A stretch of 64,000 bases of DNA from Limnoperna fortunei. Taxonomy: Eukaryota > Mollusca > Bivalvia > Mytilida > Modiolidae. This document shows, piece by piece, positions 21,801-36,800 of this stretch; the stretch's first letter is position 1; the number at the start of each line of letters is the position of its first letter. The DNA lies in contig OX104117.1 of assembly GCA_944474755.1 (NCBI GenBank), positions 70,904,926 through 70,968,925 on the forward strand, given 5' to 3'. The position numbers and the translations under genes are program-made. The notes under the pieces are model-generated. The model did not search any database and was not told the origin of the DNA. It saw only the letters and a list, made by a program, of their open reading frames with translations.

Positions 21801-24800
21801 TAGCGGGCAACAATTTCTTTGATTTCCCTTTCATAGCTACTAACACTTACTTTTCTAATAGCAGGCAACAATTTCTTTGATTTCTGTTCCTATAGCTACT
21901 AACACTTACTTTTCTGATAGCAGGCGACAATTTCTTTGATTTCTGTTCCTATAGCTACTAACACTTACTTTTCTGATAGCGGGCAACAATTTCTTTGATT
22001 TCTCTTTCATTTGCTACTAACACTTACTTTTCTGATAGCGGGCAACAATTTCTTTGATTTCTCTTTCATAGCTACTAACACTTACTTTTCTGATAGCAGG
22101 CGACAATTTCTTTGATTTCTGTTTCTATAGCTACTAACACTTACTTTTCTGGTAGCAGGCAACAATTTCTTTGATTTCTCTTTCATAGCTACTAACACTT
22201 ACTTTTCTAATAGCAGGCAACAATTTCTTTGATTTCTCTTTCATTTGCTACTAACACTTACTTTTCTGATAGCAGGCGACAATTTCTTTGATTTCTGTTC
22301 CTATAGCTACTAACACTTACTTTTCTAATAGCAGGCAACAATTTCTTTGATTTCTCTTTCATAGCTACTAACACTTACTTTTCTGATAGCAGGCGACAAT
22401 TTCTTTGATTTCTGTTCCTATAGCTACTAACACTTACTTTTCTGATAGCAGGCGACAATTTCTTTGATTTCTGTTCCTATAGCTACTAACACTTACTTTT
22501 CTGATAGCGGGCAACAATTTCTTTGATTTCTCTTTCATAGCTACTAACACTTACTTTTCTGATAGCAGGCGACAATTTCTTTGATTTCTGTTCCTATAGC
22601 TACTAACACTTACTTTTCTGATAGCAGGCGACAATTTCTTTGATTTCTGTTCCTATAGCTACTAACACTTACTTTTCTGATAGCAGGCGACAATTTCTTT
22701 GATTTCTATTTCTATAGCTACTAACACTTACTTTTCTGATAGCGGGCAACAATTTTTTTGATTTCTCTTTCATAGCTACTAACACTTACTTTTCTAATAG
22801 CAGGCAACAATTTCTTTGATTTCTGTTCCTATAGCTACTAACACTTACTTTTCTGATAGCGGGCAACAATTTCTTTGATTTCTCTTTCATTTGCTACTAA
22901 CACTTACTTTTCTGATAGCAGGCGACAATTTCTTTGATTTCTGTTCCTATAGCTACTAACACTTACTTTTCTGATAGCAGGCAACAATTTCTTTGATTTC
23001 TCTTTCATTTGCTGCTAACACTTACTTTTCTGATAGCAGGCGACAATTTCTTTGATTTCTCTTTCATAGCTACTAACACTTACTTTTCTAATAGCAGGCA
23101 ACAATTTCTTTGATTTCTCTTTCATTTGCTACTAACACTTACTTTTCTGATAGCAGGCGACAATTTCTTTGATTTCTCTTTCATAGCTACTAACACTTAC
23201 TTTTCTGATAGCGGGCGACAATTTCTTTGATTTCTCTTTCATAGCTACTAACACTTACTTTTCTAATAGCAGGCAACAATTTCTTTGATTTCTGTTCCTA
23301 TAGCTACTAACACTTACTTTTCTGATAGCGGGCAACAATTTCTTTGATTTCTCTTTCATAGCTACTAACACTTACTTTTCTAATAGCAGGCAACAATTTC
23401 TTTGATTTCTCTTTCATTTGCTACTAACACTTACTTTTCTGATAGCGGGCAACAATTTCTTTGATTTCTGTTCCTATAGCTACTAACACTTACTTTTCTG
23501 ATAGCAGGCGACAATTTCTTTGATTTCTGTTCCTATCGCTACTAACACTTACTTTTCTGATAGCAGGCGACAATTTCTTTGATTTCTCTTTCATAGCTAC
23601 TAACACTTACTTTTCTGATAGCAGGCGACAATTTCTTTGATTTCTGTTCCTATAGCTACTAACACTTACTTTTCTGATAGCAGGCGACAATTTCTTTGAT
23701 TTCTCTTTCATTTGCTACTAACACTTACTTTTTTGATAGCAGGCGACAATTTCTTTGATTTCTGTTCCTATAGCTACTAACACTTACTTTTCTGATAGCG
23801 GGCAACAATTTCTTTGATTTCTCTTTCATAGCTACTAACACTTACTTTTCTAATAGCAGGCAACAATTTCTTTGATTTCTGTTCCTATAGCTACTAACAC
23901 TTACTTTTCTTATAGCAGGCGACAATTTCTTTGATTTCTGTTCCTATAGCTACTAACACTTACTTTTCTGATAGCGGGCAACAATTTCTTTGATTTCTCT
24001 TTCATTTGCTACTAACACTTACTTTTCTGATAGCGGGCAACAATTTCTTTGATTTCTCTTTCATAGCTACTAACACTTACTTTTCTGATAGCAGGCGACA
24101 ATTTCTTTGATTTCTGTTCCTATAGCTACTAACACTTACTTTTCTGATAGCAGGCGACAATTTCTTTGATTTCTGTTCCTATAGCTACTAACACTTACTT
24201 TTCTGATAGCGGGCAACAATTTCTTTGATTTCTCTTTCATTTGCTACTAACACTTACTTTTCTGATACCAGGCGACAATTTCTTTGATTTCTGTTTCTAT
24301 AGCTACTAACACTTACTTTTCTGGTAGCGGGCAACAATTTCTTTGATTTCTCTTTCATTTGCTACTAACACTTACTTTTCTGATAGCAGGCGACAATTTC
24401 TTTGATTTCTGTTTCTATAGCTACTAACACTTACTTTTCTGATAGCAGGCAACAATTTCTTTGATTTCTGTTCCTATAGCTACTAACACTTACTTTTCTG
24501 ATAGCAGGCGACAATTTCTTTGATTTCTGTTCCTATAGCTACTAACACTTACTTTTCTGATAGCAGGCGACAATTTCTTTGATTTCTCTTTCATTTGCTA
24601 CTAACACTTACTTTTCTGATAGCAGGCGACAATTTCTTTGATTTCTGTTTCTATCGCTACTAACACTTACTTTTCTGATAGCAGGCGACAATTTCTTTGA
24701 TTTCTCTTTCATAGCTACTAACACTTACTTTTCTGATAGCAGGCGACAATTTCTTTGATTTCTGTTCCTATAGCTACTAACACTTACTTTTCTGATAGCA

Positions 24801-27800
24801 GGCGACAATTTCTTTGATTTCTCTTTCATTTGCTACTAACACTTACTTTTTTGATAGCAGGCGACAATTTCTTTGATTTCTGTTCCTATAGCTACTAACA
24901 CTTACTTTTCTGATAGCGGGCAACAATTTCTTTGATTTCTCTTTCATAGCTACTAACACTTACTTTTCTAATAGCAGGCAACAATTTCTTTGATTTCTGT
25001 TCCTATAGCTACTAACACTTCCTTTTCTGATAGCAGGCGACAATTTCTTTGATTTCTGTTTCTATAGCTACTAACACTTACTTTTCTGATAGCAGGCAAC
25101 AATTTCTTTGATTTCTGTTCCTATAGCTACTAACACTTACTTTTCTGATAGCAGGCGACAATTTCTTTGATTTCTGTTCCTATAGCTACTAACACTTACT
25201 TTTCTGATAGCAGGCGACAATTTCTTTGATTTCTCTTTCATTTGCTACTAACACTTACTTTTCTGATAGCAGGCGACAATTTCTTTGATTTCTGTTTCTA
25301 TAGCTACTAACACTTACTTTTCTGGTAGCGGGCAACAATTTCTTTGATTTCTCTTTCATTTGCTACTAACACTTACTTTTCTGATAGCAGGCGACAATTT
25401 CTTTGATTTCTGTTTCTATAGCTACTAACACTTACTTTTCTGATAGCAGGCAACAATTTCTTTGATTTCTGTTCCTATAGCTACTAACACTTACTTTTCT
25501 GATAGCAGGCGACAATTTCTTTGATTTCTGTTCCTATAGCTACTAACAGTTACTTTTCTGGTAGCGGGCAACAATTTCTTTGATTTCTCTTTCATAGCTA
25601 CTAACACTTACTTTTCTGATAGCAGGCGACAATTTCTTTGATTTCTGTTCCTATAGCTACTAACACTTACTTTTCTGGTAGCGGGCAACAATTTCTTTGA
25701 TTTCTCTTTCATAGCTACTAACACTTACTTTTCTGATAGCAGGCGACAATTTCTTTGATTTCTGTTCCTATAGCTACTAACACTTACTTTTCTGGTAACG
25801 GGCAACAATTTCTTTGATTTCTCTTTCATAGCTACTAACACTTACTTTTCTAATAGCAGGCAACAATTTCTTTGATTTCTGTTCCTATAGCTACTAACAC
25901 TTACTTTTCTGATAGCAGGCGACAATTTCTTTTATTTCTGTTCCTATAGCTACTAACACTTACTTTTCTGATAGCGGGCAACAATTTCTTTGATTTCTCT
26001 TTCATAGCTACTAACACTTACTTTTCTGATAGCAGGCGACAATTTCTTTGATTTCTGTTCCTATAGCTACTAACACTTACTTTTCTGATAGCAGGCGACA
26101 ATTTCTTTGATTTCTCTTTCATAGCTACTAACACTTACTTTTCTGATAGCGGGCGACAATTTCTTTGATTTCTGTTTCTATAGCTACTAACACTTACTTT
26201 TCTGATAGCAGGCAACAATTTCTTTGATTTCTGTTCCTATAGCTACTAACACTTACTTTTCTGATAGCAGGCGACAATTTCTTTGATTTCTGTTCCTATA
26301 GCTACTAACACTTACTTTTCTGATAGCAGGCGACAATTTCTTTGATTTCTCTTTCATTTGCTACTAACACTTACTTTTCTGATAGCAGGCGACAATTTCT
26401 TTGATTTCTGTTTCTATAGCTACTAACACTTACTTTTCTGGTAGCGGGCAACAATTTCTTTGATTTCTCTTTCATTTGCTACTAACACTTACTTTTCTGA
26501 TAGCAGGCGACAATTTCTTTGATTTCTGTTTCTATAGCTACTAACACTTACTTTTCTGATAGCAGGCAACAATTTCTTTGATTTCTGTTCCTATAGCTAC
26601 TAACACTTACTTTTCTGATAGCAGGCGACAATTTCTTTGATTTCTGTTCCTATAGCTACTAACAGTTACTTTTCTGGTAGCGGGCAACAATTTCTTTGAT
26701 TTCTCTTTCATAGCTACTAACACTTACTTTTCTGATAGCAGGCGACAATTTCTTTGATTTCTGTTCCTATAGCTACTAACACTTACTTTTCTGGTAGCGG
26801 GCAACAATTTCTTTGATTTCTCTTTCATAGCTACTAACACTTACTTTTCTGATAGCAGGCGACAATTTCTTTGATTTCTGTTCCTATAGCTACTAACACT
26901 TACTTTTCTGGTAACGGGCAACAATTTCTTTGATTTCTCTTTCATAGCTACTAACACTTACTTTTCTAATAGCAGGCAACAATTTCTTTGATTTCTGTTC
27001 CTATAGCTACTAACACTTACTTTTCTGATAGCAGGCGACAATTTCTTTTATTTCTGTTCCTATAGCTACTAACACTTACTTTTCTGATAGCGGGCAACAA
27101 TTTCTTTGATTTCTCTTTCATAGCTACTAACACTTACTTTTCTGATAGCAGGCGACAATTTCTTTGATTTCTGTTCCTATAGCTACTAACACTTACTTTT
27201 CTGATAGCAGGCGACAATTTCTTTGATTTCTCTTTCATAGCTACTAACACTTACTTTTCTGATAGCGGGCGACAATTTCTTTGATTTCTCTTTCATAGCT
27301 ACTAACACTTACTTTTCTAATAGCAGGCAACAATTTCTTTGATTTCTGTTCCTATAGCTACTAACACTTACTTTTCTGATAGCGGGCAACAATTTCTTTG
27401 ATTTCTCTTTCATAGCTACTAAAACTTACTTTTTTGATAGCAGGCGACAATTTCTTTGATTTCTGTTCCTATAGCTACTAACACTTACTTTTCTGATAGC
27501 GGGCAACAATTTCTTTGATTTCTCTTTCATAGCTACTAACACTTACTTTTCTAATAGCAGGCAACAATTTCTTTGATTTCTGTTCCTATAGCTACTAACA
27601 CTTACTTTTCTGATAGCAGGCGACAATTTCTTTGATTTCTGTTCCTATAGCTACTAACACTTACTTTTCTGATAGCGGGCAACAATTTCTTTGATTTCTC
27701 TTTCATTTGCTACTAACACTTACTTTTCTGATAGCGGGCAACAATTTCTTTGATTTCTCTTTCATAGCTACTAACACTTACTTTTCTGATAGCAGGCGAC

Positions 27801-30800
27801 AATTTCTTTGATTTCTGTTCCTATAGCTACTAACACTTACTTTTCTGATAGCAGGCGACAATTTCTTTGATTTCTGTTCCTATAGCTACTAACACTTACT
27901 TTTCTGATAGCGGGAAACAATTTCTTTGATTTCTCTTTCATTTGCTACTAACACTTACTTTTCTGATACCAGGCGACAATTTCTTTGATTTCTGTTTCTA
28001 TAGCTACTAACACTTACTTTTCTGGTAGCGGGCAACAATTTCTTTGATTTCTCTTTCATTTGCTACTAACACTTACTTTTCTGATAGCAGGCGACAATTT
28101 CTTTGATTTCTGTTTCTATAGCTACTAACACTTACTTTTCTGATAGCGGGCAACAATTTCTTTGATTTCTGTTCCTATAGCTACTAACACTTACTTTTCT
28201 GATAGCAGGCGACAATTTCTTTGATTTCTGTTCCTATAGCTACTAACACTTACTTTTCTGATAGCAGGCGACAATTTCTTTGATTTCTCTTTCATTTGCT
28301 ACTAACACTTACTTTTCTGATAGCAGGCGACAATTTCTTTGATTTCTGTTTCTATAGCTACTAACACTTACTTTTCTGGTAGCGGGCAACAATTTCTTTG
28401 ATTTCTCTTTCATTTGCTACTAACACTTACTTTTCTGATAGCAGGCGACAATTTCTTTGATTTCTGTTTCTATAGCTACTAACACTTACTTTTCTGATAG
28501 CAGGCAACAATTTCTTTGATTTCTGTTCCTATAGCTACTAACACTTACTTTTCTGATAGCAGGCGACAATTTCTTTGATTTCTGTTCCTATAGCTACTAA
28601 CAGTTACTTTTCTGGTAGCGGGCAACAATTTCTTTGATTTCTCTTTCATAGCTACTAACACTTACTTTTCTGATAGCAGGCGACAATTTCTTTGATTTCT
28701 GTTCCTATAGCTACTAACACTTACTTTTCTGGTAGCTGGCAACAATTTCTTTGATTTCTCTTTCATAGCTACTAACACTTACTTTTCTGATAGCAGGCGA
28801 CAATTTCTTTGATTTCTGTTCCTATAGCTACTAACACTTACTTTTCTGGTAACGGGCAACAATTTCTTTGATTTCTCTTTCATAGCTACTAACACTTACT
28901 TTTCTAATAGCAGGCAACAATTTCTTTGATTTCTGTTCCTATAGCTACTAACACTTACTTTTCTGATAGCAGGCGACAATTTCTTTTATTTCTGTTCCTA
29001 TAGCTACTAACACTTACTTTTCTGATAGCGGGCAACAATTTCTTTGATTTCTCTTTCATAGCTACTAACACTTACTTTTCTGATAGCAGGCGACAATTTC
29101 TTTGATTTCTGTTCCTATAGCTACTAACACTTACTTTTCTGATAGCAGGCGACAATTTCTTTGATTTCTCTTTCATAGCTACTAACACTTACTTTTCTGA
29201 TAGCGGGCGACAATTTCTTTGATTTCTCTTTCATAGCTACTAACACTTACTTTTCTAATAGCAGGCAACAATTTCTTTGATTTCTGTTCCTATAGCTACT
29301 AACACTTACTTTTCTGATAGCGGGCAACAATTTCTTTGATTTCTCTTTCATAGCTACTAAAACTTACTTTTCTAATAGCAGGCAACAATTTCTTTGATTT
29401 CTCTTTCATTTGCTACTAACACTTACTTTTCTGATAGCGGGCAACAATTTCTTTGATTTCTGTTCCTATAGCTACTAACACTTACTTTTCTGATAGCAGG
29501 CGACAATTTCTTTGATTTCTGTTTCTATCGCTACTAACATTTACTTTTCTGATAGCAGGCGACAATTTCTTTGATTTCTCTTTCATAGCTACTAACACTT
29601 ACTTTTCTGATAGCAGGCGACAATTTCTTTGATTTCTGTTCCTATAGCTACTAACACTTACTTTTCTGGTAGCGGGCAACAATTTCTTTGATTTCTCTTT
29701 CATAGCTACTAACACTTACTTTTCTGATAGCAGGCGACAATTTCTTTGATTTCTGTTCCTATAGCTACTAACACTTACTTTTCTGGTAACGGGCAACAAT
29801 TTCTTTGATTTCTCTTTCATAGCTACTAACACTTACTTTTCTGATAGCAGGCGACAATTTCTTTTATTTCTGTTCCTATAGCTACTAACACTTACTTTTC
29901 TGATAGCGGACAACAATTTCTTTGATTTCTCTTTCATAGCTACTAACACTTACTTTTCTGATAGCAGGCGACAATTTCTTTGATTTCTGTTCCTATAGCT
30001 ACTAACACTTACTTTTCTGATAGCAGGCGACAATTTCTTTGATTTCTCTTTCATAGCTACTAACACTTACTTTTCTGATAGCGGGCGACAATTTCTTTGA
30101 TTTCTCTTTCATAGCTACTAACACTTACTTTTCTAATAGCAGGCAACAATTTTGATTTCTGTTCCTATAGCTACTAACACTTACTTTTCTGATAGCGGGC
30201 AACAATTTCTTTGATTTCTCTTTCATAGCTACTAACACTTACTTTTCTAATAGCAGGCAACAATTTCTTTGATTTCTCTTTCATTTGCTACTAACACTTA
30301 CTTTTCTGATAGCGGGCAACAATTTTTCTTTGATTTCTGTTCCTATAGCTACTAACACTTACTTTTCTGATAGCAGGCGACAATTTCTTTGATTTCTGTT
30401 TCTATCGCTACTAACATTTACTTTTCTGATAGCAGGCGACAATTTCTTTGATTTCTCTTTCATAGCTACTAACACTTACTTTTCTGATAGCAGGCGACAA
30501 TTTCTTTGATTTCTGTTCCTATAGCTACTAACACTTACTTTTCTGATAGCAGGCGACAATTTCTTTGATTTCTCTTTCATTTGCTACTAACACTTACTTT
30601 TCTGATAGCAGGCGACAATTTCTTTTATTTCTGTTCCTATAGCTACTAACACTTACTTTTCTGATAGCGGGCAACAATTTCTTTGATTTCTCTTTCATAG
30701 CTACTAACACTTACTTTTCTGATAGCAGGCGACAATTTCTTTGATTTCTCTTCCTATAGCTACTAACACTTACTTTTCTGATAGCAGGCGACAATTTCTT

Positions 30801-33800
30801 TGATTTCTCTTTCATAGCTACTAACACTTACTTTTCTGATAGCGGGCGACAATTTCTTTGATTTCTCTTTCATAGCAACTAACACTTACTTTTCTAATAG
30901 CAGGCAACAATTTCTTTGATTTCTGTTCCTATAGCTACTAACACTTACTTTTCTGATAGCGGGCAACAATTTCTTTGATTTCTCTTTCATAGCTACTAAC
31001 ACTTACTTTTCTAATAGCAGGCAACAATTTCTTTGATTTCTCTTTCATTTGCTACTAACACTTACTTTTCTGATAGCGGGCTACAATTTCTTTGATTTCT
31101 GTTCCTATAGCTACTAACACTTACTTTTCTGATAGCAGGCGACAATTTCTTTGATTTCTGTTCCTATAGCTACTAACACTTACTTTTCTGATAGCAGGCG
31201 ACAATTTCTTTGATTTCTGTTCCTATAGCTACTAACACTTACTTTTCTGATAGCAGGCGACAATTTCTTTGATTTCTATTTCTATAGCTACTAACACTTA
31301 CTTTTCTGATAGCGGGCAACAATTTCTTTGATTTCTCTTTCATAGCTACTAACACTTACTTTTCTAATAGCAGGCAACAATTTCTTTGATTTCTGTTCCT
31401 ATAGCTACTAACACTTACTTTTCTGATAGCGGGCAACAATTTCTTTGATTTCTCTTTCATTTGCTACAAACACTTACTTTTCTGATAGCAGGCGCCAATT
31501 TCTTTGATTTCTGTTCCTATAGCTACTAACACTTACTTTTCTGATAGCAGGCAACAATTTCTTTGATTTCTCTTTCATTTGCTGCTAACACTTACTTGTC
31601 TGATAGCAGGCGACAATTTCTTTGATTTTTCTTTCATAGCTACTAACACTTACTTTTCTAATAGCAGGCAACAATTTCTTTGATTTCTCTTTCATTTGCT
31701 ACTAACACTTACTTTTCTAATAGCAGGCAACAATTTCTTTGATTTCTGTTCCTATAGCTACTAACACTTACTTTTCTGATAGCGGGCAACAATTTCTTTG
31801 ATTTCTCTTTCATAGCTACTAACACTTACTTTTCTAATAGCAGGCAACAATTTCTTTGATTTCTCTTTCATTTGCTACTAACACTTACTTTTCTGATAGC
31901 GGGCAACAATTTCTTTGATTTCTGTTCCTATAGCTACTAACACTTACTTTTCTGATAGCAGGCGACAATTTCTTTGATTTCTGTTTCTATCGCTACTAAC
32001 ACTTACTTTTCTGATAGCAGGCGACAATTTCTTTGATTTCTCTTTCATAGCTACTAACACTTACTTTTCTGATAGCAGGCGACAATTTCTTTGATTTCTG
32101 TTCCTATAGCTACTAACACTTACTTTTCTGATAGCAGGCGACAATTTCTTTGATTTCTCTTTCATTTGCTACTAACACTTACTTTTCTGATAGCAGGCGA
32201 CAATTTCTTTGATTTCTGTTCCTATAGCTACTAACACTTACTTTTCTGATAGCGGGCAACAATTTCTTTGATTTCTCTTTCATAGCTACTAACACTTACT
32301 TTTCTAATAGCAGGCAACAATTTCTTTGATTTCTGTTCCTATAGCTACTAACACTTACTTTTCTGATAGCAGGCGACAATTTCTTTGATTTCTGTTCCTA
32401 TAGCTACTAACACTTACTTTTCTGATAGCGGGCAACAATTTCTTTGATTTCTCTTTCATTTGCTACTAACACTTACTTTTCTGATAGCGGGCAACAATTT
32501 CTTTGATTTCTCTTTCATAGCTACTAACACTTACTTTTCTGATAGCAGGCGACAATTTCTTTGATTTCTGTTTCTATAGCTACTAACACTTACTTTTCTG
32601 GTAGCAGGCAACAATTTCTTTGATTTCTCTTTCATAGCTACTAACACTTACTTTTCTAATAGCAGGCAACAATTTCTTTGATTTCTCTTTCATTTGCTAC
32701 TAACACTTACTTTTCTGATAGCAGGCGACAATTTCTTTGATTTCTGTTCCTATAGCTACTAACACTTACTTTTCTAATAGCAGGCAACAATTTCTTTGAT
32801 TTCTCTTTCATAGCTCCTAACACTTACTTTTCTGATAGCAGGCGACAATTTCTTTGATTTCTGTTCCTATAGCTACTAACACTTACTTTTCTGATAGCGG
32901 GCAACAATTTCTTTGATTTCTCTTTCATAGCTACTAACACTTACTTTTCTGATAGCAGGCGACAATTTCTTTGATTTCTGTTCCTATAGCTACTAACACT
33001 TACTTTTCTGATAGCAGGCGACAATTTTATTGATTTCTGTTCCTATAGCTACTAACACTTACTTTTCTGATAGCAGGCGACAATTTCTTTGATTTCTATT
33101 TCTATAGCTACTAACACTTACTTTTCTGATAGCGGGCAACAATTTCTTTGATTTCTCTTTCATAGCTACTAACACTTACTTTTCTAATAGCAGGCAACAA
33201 TTTCTTTGATTTCTGTTCCTATAGCTACTAACACTTACTTTTCTGATAGCGGGCAACAATTTCTTTGATTTCTCTTTCATTTGCTACTAACACTTACTTT
33301 TCTGATAGCAGGCGACAATTTCTTTGATTTCTGTTCCTATAGCTACTAACACTTACTTTTCTGATAGCGGGCAACAATTTCTTTGATTTCTCTTTCATTT
33401 GCTGCTAACACTTACTTGTCTGATAGCAGGCGACAATTTCTTTGATTTCTCTTTCATAGCTACTAACACTTACTTTTCTAATAGCAGGCAACAATTTCTT
33501 TGATTTCTCTTTCATTTGCTACTAACACTTACTTTTCTGATAGCAGGCGACAATTTCTTTGATTTCTCTTTCATAGCTACTAACACTTACTTTTCTGATA
33601 GCGGGCGACAATTTCTTTGATTTCTCTTTCATAGCTACTAACACTTACTTTTCTAATAGCAGGCAACAATTTCTTTGATTTCTGTTCCTATAGCTACTAA
33701 CACTTACTTTTCTGATAGCGGGCAACAATTTCTTTGATTTCTCTTTCATAGCTACTAACACTTACTTTTCTAATAGCAGGCAACAATTTCTTTGATTTCT

Positions 33801-36800
33801 CTTTCATTTGCTACTAACACTTACTTTTCTGATAGCGGGCAACAATTTCTTTGATTTCTGTTCCTATAGCTACTAACACTTACTTTTCTGATAGCAGGCG
33901 ACAATTTCTTTGATTTCTGTTTCTATCGCTACTAACACTTACTTTTCTGATAGCAGGCGACAATTTCTTTGATTTCTCTTTCATAGCTACTAACACTTAC
34001 TTTTCTGATAGCAGGCGACAATTTCTTTGATTTCTGTTTCTATAGCTACTAACACTTACTTTTCTGATAGCAGGCGACAATTTCTTTGATTTCTCTTTCA
34101 TTTGCTACTAACACTTACTTTTTTGATAGCAGGCGACAATTTCTTTGATTTCTGTTCCTATAGCTACTAACACTTACTTTTCTGATAGCGGGCAACAATT
34201 TCTTTGATTTCTCTTTCATAGCTACTAACACTTACTTTTCTAATAGCAGGCAACAATTTCTTTGATTTCTGTTCCTATAGCTACTAACACTTACTTTTCT
34301 GATAGCAGGCGACAATTTCTTTGATTTCTGTTCCTATAGCTACTAACACTTACTTTTTTTCTGATAGCGGGCAACAATTTCTTTGATTTCTCTTTCATTT
34401 GCTACTAACACTTACTTTTCTGATAGCGGGCAACAATTTCTTTGATTTCTCTTTCATAGCTACTAACACTTACTTTTCTGATAGCAGGCGACAATTTCTT
34501 TGATTTCTGTTCCTATAGCTACTAACACTTACTTTTCTGATAGCAGGCGACAATTTCTTTGATTTCTGTTCCTATAGCTACTAACACTTACTTTTCTGAT
34601 AGCGGGCAACAATTTCTTTGATTTCTCTTTCATTTGCTACTAACACTTACTTTTCTGATACCAGGCGACAATTTCTTTGATTTCTGTTTCTATAGCTACT
34701 AACACTTACTTTTCTGGTAGCGGGCAACAATTTCTTTGATTTCTCTTTCATTTGCTACTAACACTTACTTTTCTGATAGCAGGCGACAATTTCTTTGATT
34801 TCTGTTTCTATAGCTACTAACACTTACTTTTCTGATAGCAGGCTACAATTTCTTTGATTTCTGTTCCTATAGCTACTAACACTTACTTTTCTGATAGCAG
34901 GCGACAATTTCTTTGATTTCTGTTCCTATAGCTACTAACACTTACTTTTCTGATAGCAGGCGACAATTTCTTTGATTTCTCTTTCATTTGCTACTAACAC
35001 TTACTTTTCTGATAGCAGGCGACAATTTCTTTGATTTCTGTTTCTATAGCTACTAACACTTACTTTTCTGGTAGCGGGCAACAATTTCTTTGATTTCTCT
35101 TTCATTTGCTACTAACACTTACTTTTCTGATAGCAGGCGACAATTTCTTTGATTTCTGTTTCTATAGCTACTAACACTTACTTTTCTGATAGCGGGCAAC
35201 AATTTCTTTGATTTCTGTTCCTATAGCTACTAACACTTACTTTTCTGATAGCAGGCGACAATTTCTTTGATTTCTGTTCCTATAGCTACTAACAGTTACT
35301 TTTCTGGTAGCGGGCAACAATTTCTTTGATTTCTCTTTCATAGCTACTAACACTTACTTTTCTGATAGCAGGCGACAATTTCTTTGATTTCTGTTCCTAT
35401 AGCTACTAACACTTACTTTTCTGGTAGCGGGCAACAATTTCTTTGATTTCTCTTTCATAGCTACTAACACTTACTTTTCTGATAGCAGGCGACAATTTCT
35501 TTGATTTCTGTTCCTATAGCTACTAACACTTACTTTTCTGGTAACGGGCAACAATTTCTTTGATTTCTCTTTCATAGCTACTAACACTTACTTTTCTAAT
35601 AGCAGGCAACAATTTCTTTGATTTCTGTTCCTATAGCTACTAACACTTACTTTTCTGATAGCAGGCGACAATTTCTTTTATTTCTGTTCCTATAGCTACT
35701 AACACTTACTTTTCTGATAGCGGGCAACAATTTCTTTGATTTCTCTTTCATAGCTACTAACACTTACTTTTCTGATAGCAGGCGACAATTTCTTTGATTT
35801 CTGTTCCTATAGCTACTAACACTTACTTTTCTGATAGCAGGCGACAATTTCTTTGATTTCTCTTTCATAGCTACTAACACTTACTTTTCTGATAGCGGGC
35901 GACAATTTCTTTGATTTCTCTTTCATAGCTACTAACACTTACTTTTCTAATAGCAGGCAACAATTTCTTTGATTTCTGTTCCTATAGCTACTAACACTTA
36001 CTTTTCTGATAGCGGGCAACAATTTCTTTGATTTCTCTTTCATAGCTACTAACACTTACTTTTCTAATAGCAGGCAACAATTTCTTTGATTTCTCTTTCA
36101 TTTGCTACTAACACTTACTTTTCTGATAGCGGGCAACAATTTCTTTGATTTCTGTTCCTATAGCTACTAACACTTACTTTTCTGATAGCAGGCGACAATT
36201 TCTTTGATTTCTGTTTCTATCGCTACTAACATTTACTTTTCTGATAGCAGGCGACAATTTCTTTGATTTCTCTTTCATAGCTACTAACACTTACTTTTCT
36301 GATAGCAGGCGATAATTTCTTTGATTTCTGTTCCTATAGCTACTAACACTTACTTTTCTGGTAGCGGGCAACAATTTCTTTGATTTCTCTTTCATAGCTA
36401 CTAACACTTACTTTTCTGATAGCAGGCGACAATTTCTTTGATTTCTGTTCCTATAGCTACTAACACTTACTTTTCTGGTAACGGGCAACAATTTCTTTGA
36501 TTTCTCTTTCATAGCTACTAACACTTACTTTTCTAATAGCAGGCAACAATTTCTTTGATTTCTGTTCCTATAGCTACTAACACTTACTTTTCTGATAGCA
36601 GGCGACAATTTCTTTTATTTCTGTTCCTATAGCTACTAACACTTACTTTTCTGATAGCAGGCGACAATTTCTTTGATTTCTCTTTCATAGCTACTAACAC
36701 TTACTTTTCTGATAGCGGGCGACAATTTCTTTGATTTCTCTTTCATAGCTACTAACACTTACTTTTCTAATAGCAGGCAACAATTTCTTTGATTTCTGTT